Positions 27,161-39,100 of a DNA stretch of 64,000 nt are shown here, in pieces. This DNA comes from Opisthorchis felineus (Eukaryota > Platyhelminthes > Trematoda > Opisthorchiida > Opisthorchiidae): positions 95,267 through 159,266 of the forward strand of contig SJOL01002951.1 of assembly GCA_004794785.1 (NCBI GenBank). Direction: 5' to 3'. The translations under genes were made by a program, and so were the position numbers. Under the pieces are notes generated by a model. It was not told the DNA's origin and did no database searches. It saw only the letters and a program-made list of their open reading frames with translations. Each line of letters opens with the position of its first letter. Position 1 is the stretch's first letter.

Positions 27161-30100
27161 CTGAAGGAAAGTAACATATCAGTGCACAAATAACCTCAGT
27201 TAAGGAATATATGAATCAGTCACCAAACCTTAAATTAGTATGAGCCAATTTACAGTAGTCAGGCGATAAAACAGTGAGATTGAATGAAAAAATCACGAGG
27301 CAGTGAGAAGCAAACAACAGGAAGTGCTGTGAACGGACGGCGTGCTACGGCTTGACGGCATTGCCAAGTGAAAACGAGGTGCTTGGCCCTATTGAAAAAA
27401 GAGTAGCGTCCAATGATTGGCCACTGGATCCAACAGTGCGGCACAACCACGAATTCAGGCGCAATAAAACGGTAATGCAATTATTACTGGATTTTGTACC
27501 TACACATTTTTTTGGTTAAGATGCTTTGAGGTTTTTTATGCGATGTCTTGAGATGTCTTGGCAGGAATCTTGGTGCCTTCATAGAAATCCAAAGATGATT
27601 AGACGTGACACTAAGACGTTCTTAGGGGTGGCAACGCTTCAGGTTTCGTGCCACATGATAGACACGCTCCCATTTTGGGACCTTCTAACTTCACGCCTAG
27701 TCAGCTTCAGGTAGTTTTAAGAATCTAGCATTCTCGGAACCATAGAAGGATGTCCTTATATGAAAAAGACCTAAATTCACAGTGTTGGTAGACTCATACG
27801 AGGAAGGACCAATTGACTGTTGCATAGTAAGATCCACCAGGAAAAGACATCGAAGTTCTCGCTACGGCGGCAATTTGTAAGCAGAGTTGACATGAGATAG
27901 CTCAAACGAATAACATTTTCATGACAGTCATTTATTTGACCGAGTAGGTCCACAGTCACTGTACCTGAAGGTCATCAGAGCCCTCGAGGTCTGAACTTGG
28001 TCGGCAAGCGGATTCTGGTGGTTCTAGTTGTCCACACACGACGCAGGAATCCGGTGCCTCACCATCTTCGATCTCATCCAAAAATTCATGTGTTTCTGAC
28101 ATCCCATGTTCAGCACCCGAATGTAGCTGTGCAAACACTCCTGACTGGGACTGGGACGAGTCGAAGCCGACTTCCTCCTCGTGAGCAATATCTACGTCCG
28201 AATGAGTGATACTGTCCTGTTTAGAGAAAAGCAAGTGAGAGTTGAGTCAAGCAGGAATGAAGTCGACAGAGGAAGTCAACTGAATTTTCTTTTGCGATCC
28301 ATCCTAAAAGCGTGTTTGTCAGTACTATCGATCGTAATGAACCATATGCGCCATTTTCAAGATGACGCCTTCCGTCACGCATCACATAAATAAAGTGTAC
28401 TAGAGGGTTGGAAAGATCTACATGCAAGCACATGCATGATTTCACAATCCAAGAGAAGTGACAAGCGTGCAGAGCTCAAGCAACCCACGAATAATGCACA
28501 GGTAGTACACAACAGAATACAAGTGAATATGGGGTCCTAATAAAAAATTAGTGAGTTGTGTTTTAAAGCGAAAGGGTTGTGTAATTTGCTAAGGTTTTTG
28601 GTCCTAAGGTCTACTTGGCTGTCAAGGCAACCCGCCAACAGTAAAAAACCCGTAGAACAGAACTTGTGTGCTGAAGGAAACCAAAAATGAGTACGTGGTC
28701 TAGGCTACTCACTTCATGCTTGGAAGACACCATCGCGCTCACCCTGGGCGTTAGCACTATTGGATTCGTATTGGAGGTTGTCGACACAGACTCAACAGAT
28801 CCTGTCCGTACAACAGGTTGGCCCACGGCAGTTGCTGTGCCATGTAACCGGATCATCACAGATCGTCCAGGAGGGCCAATCCGAGCGGCTACCGAGGGGT
28901 CAGGCTTAAGGACTTCAATGGAGGGGATGGATGAACCAGATTGGGTAGCACCTGGAAAGTGTCGTAAACATCAGACAGTCCAGTAAATGAGTACGCTGCA
29001 ACCACCGAAGGACTAAAGCACACACACAGTCGAACGGACCCTCACCTTGTGCAAGAGAGTACACCGCTCCGATGGACGCGACTGAATGACCGATACCACC
29101 GAAAGTGTTCAGGGGACGTTCTTTCAAATCGCCATTGGTCAAAACCGTCGGGTGGTACGGCAGATGATGTGCGTAAGTGGGGACCACACTGCCAGAAAGT
29201 TTGGCCCATGCGGCTGGGTGACCATAGTTTTCACAACCCATGTGAGGATCGATATTTTCGCCGGACACGCTGGTCTGATCGTAGTCCTCTGTCTGCAACG
29301 TTACAAAGGTAACTATTTGTTAAAAGATGTAGCCGTGGAAGTGCGAAGCGGAAGCATGACAATATGGGATCGTAAGGTACGTCCATTAAGTGTACTGCAC
29401 TGAAAATATCAAGTTGCGCTGACTTATTTCTAGTACTTCGACCATTGTTAAACTAGGAAATTTCAAGACCTCCCCATCACTTACGGACTACAAGTGATCT
29501 GTCAAAAGAGGAAGAGATCCCACGGGTGACAAAGAACACTCATTTGAGAAGTCTTCACCCGAGGATCCAGTCAACTCCTGCTACGTGACGTAAACTGAGT
29601 GAATGAAGGATGGTGGCGTTATATCTCGTCTAATAGTCAATCATACTGCTGATCAGTCTTCTGCAGTAGAATGGCATAGTTCTAAACGGAATGTCGAGAA
29701 CCCGAATTACTTTGGAGATTCATGAGATGCCCACTGCTGATAATTCCCAACAAAGATGGTTCTCGACATTTCAGCATAGACTGGCTGCATTCACAAGATA
29801 AGGTATCTGTTTACACTTCTAAATCCCGTAGAAAAATTGCTGAAACCAATCACAGTCAGTAGGGATCGCTCTTAAACCGAATCACAATACATGTGAGAGG
29901 GATGATGCCTTCGAATGTGATCTATCAGTAGTATACGCCGTTACGCCTGTAGTGCTCTCTAGCAGTTACAAAGTAGGGGAATGTAAGGAGTGCTACGGTG
30001 AAGACAGTGTCTCTGATTTGTGAGCTCTCTGATAAGGTGCCTTCTTTGCCATCGGTCCTCGCTTGATGCCAGGCTCCCACCAGTGGCTCCTAAAACCTTT

Positions 30101-33100
30101 TGACATACGACTCAGGCCCTAACCCGACACGCTGCTTCGAGAGGCGGACTAAACTTGGTACATAACTGCCACGGTAGGCTAGCATCCGTTCCCCGGTTAG
30201 ACCGGGACACCGAACGAAGCTGATAGACCATCACGCCCAATAGGTACTGTCACACGCGGTTTGCGCTGAGCGACATGTTCAGCCAACTGAACTCCCCGTG
30301 CCCGGTGTAAATGTAAAAGATAGGAGAGCAAACAAGAGAGGGACAGCTTTATTCACCAATATGCTCGACCAGTGGCTCACGATTGTCACGTCAAGTGGGG
30401 GGAAACTGAGTGGCCCACACCACTCATAAGACGCTTGCTATACACACACGCAACTGACTAGCTAGTGCTACCCAGTATTCAACTTGGTCTGTAAAACAAG
30501 AGTCACATAGTCATCTATAGCACTATCGTAGGCTAAACACTCCGGAACTTTAGGGTGGGTGGAAGAGAAAAATTAACGGAATGCAAATCAATGCAATAAG
30601 TACGAGAGGACTGACGTAAATAAAAGATAAAAACAAAACAAACGGACAAACTGGCAACCTGAAATCGGAGACAGCAAGTGACAAATCACATACGTCTCCT
30701 GTCGTTGTCATAGGACCTAAAGAAAACACAAGGAGTTCGATAGTGCCAGGCCGCCCAAGCCTATACACAAGAGCAATCGAAAAGCCTGGACTCGGTTCGC
30801 ATCATGGATTTCCGGGTCAGTAGCTCGCGGCCAAATCATTAAATTGTCCTGAGCTCACAAACAGCAAGTAAAACAGAGCAAATGATTGATTGCAAGGTGT
30901 CTGGACCAGACTATGCTCATCGAAAAGCGGCTCCACTAACCACAGAGGACAAGCTTTCACACTCAACTTACAATTTGATGTTCAAGTGGGAGATTATATT
31001 GATGGAGATTCGGAGAATAAGCCTGTCTTACCAGCCCAAAGAAGTGCGAAACCAGTAACGAGGTGTTGAAGTTTCCATCAACCCTATAAGTAGTGTCATA
31101 TCAAGCTTCACACTGTTTACTGGGGACGTAAAGTAGGTACGAATTGTGCTGATAGTGGCTCACCTCAACCCAAAGTGTACGGGGTTACCTATCCAGAGCT
31201 CATCTAAAAGCCAACGGTGGTTAACCAGCAACAGATCTGTAGGAGATGGAAATACCCTGGAAAAAGCTAGCCTGACCAAGGAGGTTTCATCCGATGGGGA
31301 GTGTGGTCTCATGGGACTCATTGCATTGATTGTTGAAGGTCTCTTATGGAGCAGTCCACTGTCTTTGGCTTACACGCAGGGTCCAGCACTCCACTGCAGT
31401 TTTAATGACCCCTTTGCTTGCAACCTGAGCTCGGCCTTGTGTGAGCTTTCACTCGGGGTTTCGTCGTTCGAGCCCGCTCGTGACTTTCTGACGGTTTTTG
31501 TCTGGGCTTGACTAGCATGGTAGTACCTTAGCCCTTATGCTTCCTTCGGGCTGCATGACAACGATGCACTAAAAATGTGTCACAGTTGCACGATTCTTTA
31601 TTTTGGTCTGCAAGGATAGCCAAACAGAAACATCGTTTTCCAAGGCCAGCTAAACCAAGTGAGACCAACTTCAACGACAAGCTAAATAAAAGAAGGCTCG
31701 AATGGAGATAAAACATGTAGGTACACGTAGGTGCTCTTCTCACTCCATTGCTTGAAAGTTGCACTCAGCTGTGCAAAGGATACAGGCATATACCTAAAAA
31801 GGTCGACTAGTCCTGAAAAAACAGGCCGTATCACATTCCCATAAAACTATGATTTTCGACTGCGACTTGTATGGAAGTGGTTCATGCGTGCCCCCTAAAT
31901 AGCCACAGTAAAACAATAAAAAAATACAATAATCCGAAGTAAAAGAAATCACCACAAGGACAAGGGCTATTTCTGGAGAACGGCCTTTTTCCGGAGAGGT
32001 CTCACCTTCAGGTGTTGCAATTCACTCCCCGGTTGCGGATGGCGAAAGTCTATTCATCTGTTGAGCAGCTATGAGTCACGGGTTGTGAAACAAACGTCAC
32101 TAAAAATGCTTGGATGGAACCACAGGAAAACCAGTGCCTCGGACGAAGGAAATGACCAAAGAGGATAACAACGATGATTTTACACACAGTTGATTCAAAC
32201 TCGGGTTCTTGTGCAAAAGGTAAGTAGTTAATTAAACACACCATATTCATGTAAGCCCCAATCGAACTGGACAGATTGTTAAAGGGACAAATTCCCAGAC
32301 GTTCGAATAATTGGATGACATTGGAAGGTTGTAACGCCTTCTCATAGGCATGGGTCAAAACTGGTGCGGCGTTGTTTCGCATCAAAGGTTGGTTGGGATT
32401 TTGTTCGAAGAATCGATCCAGTCGCTTCTGAAAATAAACCTGAAAAAATAAGATTGGGATACAGGGTAAAAGTTTTATGGGGTTAGGCGGGTTCATTGCA
32501 CAGTGAGTGTAATAAACTGAATGAAATGAGTGGAGTAGCTCTTCTGTGAGATATTCAGTAGAACGCATCAGCACAAAATTTTCCAGAGAAAACGGACTGC
32601 ATTGCCGTGTTTAATGTTAGGCGCGGGAAAAGGAAGCTTAAGGGCTATCCACAGTCGGTAGTTGACTCACGGTCAGATGCAGGCGCGCATTAGCTTAGCA
32701 GAATACCAACCAACCAGAACCAAGCGTCTTGGCTCGGCGATTCTCGTCCTCATGCAGAAAATTCGGTGATGTGCTGCGTCAAAACAGTAGTAAGTCTCAC
32801 TTTTCCCACGCCATCTCGGGTTACTGCGCTCTCTGGTGGTGGTGGTATGCGTGTCAAGGACCAGCATATGAGTTGTTGCGGTTTGTTAAGCACAGTTGCT
32901 TCCAGCAGCAGCAAACGGAAACGATGGAATTTTCGTTGAGACGGCGATCGCTCATTCCGATCTACAGTGTAACTACTTCAGTACAACAAAAAATTAGTTT
33001 CTAATAGGCAAAGTTACTGATAAACAAACAGACATTTTATGACTATACCATGCTCACTCAACAACTGCACACACTGCATTTTGTGTTATAATTTCAACGC

Positions 33101-36100
33101 CCACGTAGTGACTCAGTGTTCTCATTATCATAGTCCACAAACAGGTCAAAGTAAAGTTCTGCAGCAGTCTGTGGAATGATCGCCTAGTGGAGAAATAAGC
33201 CACAACAAAGGCTTTGGAATGTGAAGAAGATTTTCCTTTGATCCTCCGTTTGCAACACGGAAGCAACAGCAGCACCCAAAAATCATTCAGTTGTAGCACC
33301 CCTTCGGTGCCTAGCTGCCATGCCACCCAAAGGAAGCACGAGGGGTGGGACACTGCCAGGCTGCCCAAGCCGAGACAAGGGAAGTCGAGATGCAGAGGTC
33401 GGGTTCGAACCACGGACCTTCCGGTCAGTAAGCTCGCGCTCTAACCACTGAGCCACCTCGCCCCAATGAGCGCCTGAACCTCACCCGGGAGGATTTCATT
33501 AGGCCCCTTCAACCCACTTGCTGCCTTACGGTGGGCACAACGAAAAGGAAGGTACCAGTGACTACTTACGGGAAATGAAGGGACACGTCAAACGATGACT
33601 TAAAAACTCTCTACTTAAATACAAAGAGATATCCTACTCGATCCGTCGGTTGAAGAGGCCCCCGGCCGCGTGTTTGAATTCCGCATGGTCGCCAAAACGG
33701 TGGATGAAAAGATATTCTGAAGAGCCCGTCGATGACTGGATCACCCGGAGTTGTACTAGATGACAAGAGAGCGTTCCATCACCCCATGCATAGGCTTGAT
33801 GGAGAAACGATGAAGTCCGTGACAAAACTTTGACGGCTAGCCGGTAAAACTTTCGCAGACCAAGAGTGTGAATCCTTCGCAGCCGTTTATCAATAATTCT
33901 AAGGGACACAAACAGTTGAAGGAAAGACTCGGCATGTGATCGTCCAAGACGATGAAACGGACTATGGACGCTCGTCAGGCCCTCGAAAATCTTCTTGCCG
34001 GGAAAGCAGCACTCACCAGACGCAGCTCGCTTACATCAACCGCTCCACAACAGAGGTTAGCTCGTGCTTGTGCTACTCCATTTCCACACTGACCAAACTA
34101 TCAGTCTCAGGGTGAAGAACACTTGCACATGAACCAATTGATGGGGAAAGCATTGTAGTTGAAGAAAACGCTGTAGAGTGGAGCTGGATACGGTTCTCTA
34201 TCGCGATGACACTACTCTTTGCTTTTCTAGAAATTGATACCCAGCAAAGGCCTTGTAACTAAGTCAAGCTGTGTCGACGCAACCCATCGGCGTCACCCAT
34301 TCACTTTCGACTAACAATACAGGAAACATGAACATCGATTCACCCCACCGCATACTGATATCATCATCATCAAAAACAGAAACATCAGTGTTGACACTGA
34401 TGCTTCACTGCCGCATACTGATAATGTCCACACGATTGGTAACGAGGCGCTTGTGAATAAATTGCCAAGCTTGGCGAACACATCAACAGCCACCTGATCT
34501 ACAAGCAACTGACGCACCCGAGATACCAATATTTCGATACATTGCCAAACAAAATACTTCATCCCCATTTCACAGCATCCAACCGATGATGTCTGTACTT
34601 GTGAAACCCCATGAGTTTAACAAGTACAGATGGTTAAACCACTGTCAATCACGGTAACACATTCAGGACCTTTCTTTGGCTTTTATCCCCTGAGATTTGC
34701 AATTTTTTGCATTATCTCAGTCACTTTCCACAACCAACTGCATCGTCTCCAAAGAATCCCGATTGTTAAAATAAGTTTTTTTTTAAAAATCTGAGCACCA
34801 CGGCGATCCAGAAGAACCGAGATCAAACGTCGGAACAAGGTGGCAGCCATCCGGCAAGAGACCCCAACCAGCCCTAGTGTCTTGATGTCAGTCATTGGGG
34901 ACAGAAAACAGGAATATTCTTAGGGATCAGTGATTAGAGTGCGGATTTATTGACCGGAAGGTCTGTGGTTCGAACCCGACCTCTGCATCTCGACTTCCCC
35001 TGTCTAGGCTTGGGCAACCTGGCAGTATCGCAGCTCTCGTGCTTCCACCGGGTGGCATGGCAGCTAGGCACCGAAGGGCTGTTGCAGCTGAACGATTATT
35101 ATCTTTTCAATCATCTCCGGGAGGAAGTGGTCGCAAAGTAAAGTAAAAGTACGGTCAAATGCGATCGAAACTTCAGCTTCGGGGTCACCACAGTAGAACG
35201 CCTTCTGTTTACAGCTCCACTGCCCTTTCAGTTTATCCAGCCGTCCTTTCACGAAAACAATCTTTAGATCTTTTGCATTTAGTTATTACCGTATGTTGTT
35301 CCTTGATAACTGCGGTATTCACATAGCGGACAGAACACACGTAGTCCTCGCTATGAAACCACCATCAGCACCGATAGTTTTTTTATCCATAACACATTGA
35401 AGAAACACAGGGTTCTTGGGATCCGTCTTCTAGCTATTGCGGAAATGCCCACAGAAAACCATGCAGGATTCATACAATCACTTACTTGAAAAGCCCAGAA
35501 ACAAGTGTTTTCCACACAGTGGTTGTAGGCTGGATGTGGCGGTAGGGGGAAAAGGAATACGTCATCTTCGCGAGCACGTTCTAAAACGCGAACACTGACA
35601 AACTGAAGGTGTCCATCGTAGAATAACACCAGGGGACGGACGTGAACCAACAAGCGGAAGTGCTTCAGGAACCACTGAATGAAGGCGTCGGAATTGACCC
35701 AACCGGAGGAGGAATAGGAAAACTTAGTCCCGCGCACTGCACCCTCCATCATTGACGCTGAAACCACAGAGGAATGGGAAAACAACCATGCAGTGGTGCT
35801 GAAAGCGTGCCCCTGAAAAATGCTATACACGCTACTACGTCTTGAGATATGAATAGAGCTGCAGGCCAATGCAATACAATCTCACACAGCGGGCAAGCAC
35901 CCCATTGCAAATGAACCTATACGCTTGATCCGCGTCCCGATTACACCTGCCAAGCTGACTCACGGTGAGAACAACTGAAGGATAGTGATTTAAGAAAAGC
36001 TTAACCCAGTGAGTCCATTATATCAAAGAGTGGAGGAGTGGTGGATGTCCCGACAAGAGCATAACTACTCAAATGAGAATGATGTGAATGCGAGATGGCT

Positions 36101-39100
36101 CGGTGGTTAGGGCGCGAATTTACTGACCGGATGGTCCGTGGTTCGAACCCGACCTCTGCCTATCGACTTCCTCTGTCTAGGCTTGGGCAACCTGGTAGAA
36201 TCCCAGCCCTCGCACTTCCTTCAGGTGGCATGGCAGCTAGGCACCGAAAGGGTGTTACAGCTAAACCATTTTTTATACAAATCCCGCAACCACTTACAAC
36301 TAAAAGTTTAATTGTTGTAGTCCAAGAAACACAAGAAGAGGCTCAATATCCGTCGTAAGCGCAGTTTGACGGACACGGAACATCAGTGGAGTCATCACGA
36401 GTGGAACATGAGAATGAGTGTTCAAAGTGGTGATCGGTCGGTCGCACGAGCTTACTTATCATGCGCGACACCTTACACAAGACAATAGAGCTAATATAGT
36501 ACTGCTTGACGCATGAAAGCGTTCTCTTTGTTATCTTAAGATCGTAAATTTTCAGCTAAGGGCAAATGGATTACCAGAATGTTCAAGAAGAATTCTCGTC
36601 CAATTCAGACAATCTGATAACCTAACTAATATCGGGAATGGATAAAAAATTAATTAAGCTATAGTTACTTATCAAGTTTGGTGTGGACTTGTTCGAATCA
36701 GATCACCTAGGTACTTGTGAATTGTCAGAGGGCAACCTGGCAGTATCTCCGCCCTCGTGCTTCCTTCAGGTGGCATGGCAGCCAGGGACCGAAAAAGTGT
36801 TACAGTTTAACGACTATTATTATTATTTGTTTATTTTCTCACGGAGGAACTGATAAATTACCAAGTCATGGAATTGAAATTCGACGGAACCATCATAAAA
36901 GATGTGGTTGGATTCCAGAAAGCCCAACTGTATGAGGTCTTTCTTCCTTATTGGGGTTCACAGATGGGTAGAGGTATCAACTTCCATTGCATGCGGATAA
37001 TCTAGGAAACTCACGTGTGATACATTCACCGCGGTAGATGAGGAAAGGAGGTATCTTCTCCCCTATACCATTGGCTGCGCCAAGCATAGCGACAGTGGGG
37101 TTCCAGTAGCTTACGGACTGCGCACGTTGGATGCTTATAGGCAATATACGTGGAGGCTGATTTTCGCAGCTGATGCTGACTTCGTCTACGATCCAAAAAT
37201 GTTGCGCTTTGTCCTTGATGTCATACTTTGTTAGGACCTGGTACAAACAAACGGAAAACCGAAACAAAAATACGCGGACTGAAGAGAACTGTCGTGGAGG
37301 GGTGCTGACGGCCACGTCAAAACGTAAGGAAAATTTATTGCGCGATCGCCCCGTTGTTAGCTGGGCCGGGATTATCAACACAAGTTTGCGTGCTTCGGGT
37401 AGGGTGTAGATCGTTACCAAGAAATAGGTATCATCATCAATGAAAGCGATTTCCATAAGGAACATGTTGATTCATTAGTGTCAATATATAGCAACCACTT
37501 TGCCTGGACCTCGTGAAGAAGAGTGAGGAACAAATGGAATAGATCTAATAATAGCATGTTAGAGAATTTCCTAATTGTTTGAGGGAGCAGATGTGTTTAC
37601 TGGAGGTATAAGGATGCCGCAGACGGCGACATCACTGTTTGCCACAGACAGGTCAAGGACGCAAAAGAAGCAAGACAACTGATGGAAGTAAGGGCTCGAC
37701 TTGACCTTTTCATACCGGCACCCCCACCAGGTATGATGTGAGCTTTCTCATTACATCCATCGTCCCACCGTCACTCCCTCGATACTCATTGTCTATTACA
37801 TACACTACGTGATTAGGTGCATGTTATCGTAGCAGTAGCTGTGCTGTAGCAGGATGCTTGCCTTATTGGTCATTTTCTGTGGTCAGCTGTCGTTTTGTCT
37901 AGTAGCAGAACGAGGGTTACTCACGGGGAGAGGAGGAGGGGTAGAAGCGTCTCGAATTCACATAAGGGACCGCAACAGCACGTTACGGTACGAGGGACAC
38001 GGCGGTACGAGCGACAAGTGCCGTTGGCACTTGCTAGGCAACTCAACAATCTAGGACATGGATGTCAGCCGCTTCGAGTCAAATACTAGATCTTGAATAA
38101 GCTATACCGGTGGATCAAGCGCACAACGGCGTGACTACCAGCTGTCCAGCGGTTCGTGAACTGACTAACAGAACAGGTGGAAACAGTGGGTGGAGAAGAC
38201 GAAAGTCGCGTGGGCAACGGGAGACATTCCTCAACTCTCCTGTCTAATCGGGCTGGTGAGCTCTGGGGCTGTGTCAAGGAGATAGTTTGTGAGATAGATA
38301 GGTAATTAATTCAACATTTTAACGGGTGAGCGGAACACTTCAGGGGTCAGTTTTACTGGCAGCTGACTATTGAGGTAACTGCACAAACCTGTTGAATTCA
38401 CATCCCGGCCCGTTTCCGTCGATTTACCCGAAAAATGAACAGATGAACATGAACTCACCGAGGGGCTCTTCAAGGCAGAAGGAAATCCTCCATCCCAAGA
38501 AGCCGCTGGTAACGTAGCTCAAATATGGGAATCGCAAAGCCTCCTAACTCCCTGGTAAGATTCTACTGCTGTCCTGGTCTCCGAAAATGGCCAGATCATC
38601 ATCATCAACGTTGACAGCTGGATCAGCAAGGAACACCAGCGCCCCACCGCCTAAGGACAGAGTACACAAACCACTCTGAAATTAGTCTTACTTCAGCGGC
38701 GTCCTGGATTTTTAGGACTGCCATCCCTCGTAGGCTGTCAACGACACGAGCCTCATATCCGTGGACAGCAAACCGGTTTTCGTCGTGGGAGAGGTTGCGT
38801 GGGCCAGTTATCATCAGAAAGCACAAACACCACTGAAATCGACTAGGCACCATTTCTCGCAATGTCTCCCCACTAAGTCTACAGACGAGGGCAATTACTG
38901 GAACATTACCGGGCTTAACAACACCCGGTGGTTGTTAGCCCTCCGGACACCCGAGTTGCATTCAGTTTTGTAAACTGGGTAGTGCTGTGGAATTGTCCGG
39001 TACGGAGTTGTGTGCCAGAAAAAATCGTTAATATCTTGACGGCACCACACAGTGAAATGACGGATTGCGTCTGCATCCATGACTAAGTATCCCATCCGTC

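Larger units (their letters stand above)
29293..32241 (-). other. Intron 6, 2.95 kb, with repeat fragments
   Basis: GTGTGT to GTTGCAG. It contains a dispersed-repeat arm at 29700-29810 and decayed SINE pieces at 30732-30830 (minus) and 31520-31605 (plus). Its 30.04-30.5 kb portion includes, on the minus strand, an AATAAAG-containing stretch that could be an old LTR but has no partner here. Confidence 0.65.
32440..35485 (-). other. Intron 5, 3.05 kb, with two SINE copies
   Basis: GTAAGT to TTTCAG. It contains SINEs at 34921-35107 (plus) and 33282-33464 (minus). An open frame at 33634-33909 (minus, 91 codons) is not recognised. The remainder is unassigned. Confidence 0.7.
35758..37029 (-). other. 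Intron 4, 1.27 kb, with two SINE copies
   Basis: GTGAAT to TTTCAG. It contains a full-length SINE (36090-36275) and a 5'-truncated one (36724-36825), both opposite to the gene. The rest is unassigned. Confidence 0.7.

Noticed and set aside
28687..29403. Plus-strand open frames of 87-105 codons
   Set aside because: They lie antisense to exons 7 and 8, which have matching phases and splice sites; shadows.
30040..30500. Solo LTR on the minus strand
   Set aside because: An AATAAAG motif and GC-rich text look LTR-like, but no TG/CA ends, partner or duplication could be shown.
31146..31511. 121-codon plus-strand frame
   Set aside because: No motif, inside intron 6 of the gene, no splice or start context.
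36090..36170. tRNA gene
   Set aside because: A and B boxes are present, but no cloverleaf acceptor end follows and the same head recurs with a common ~110-bp tail; it is a SINE.
37173..37409. Plus-strand frame of 78 codons
   Set aside because: Antisense to exon 4 with its DDE motifs.
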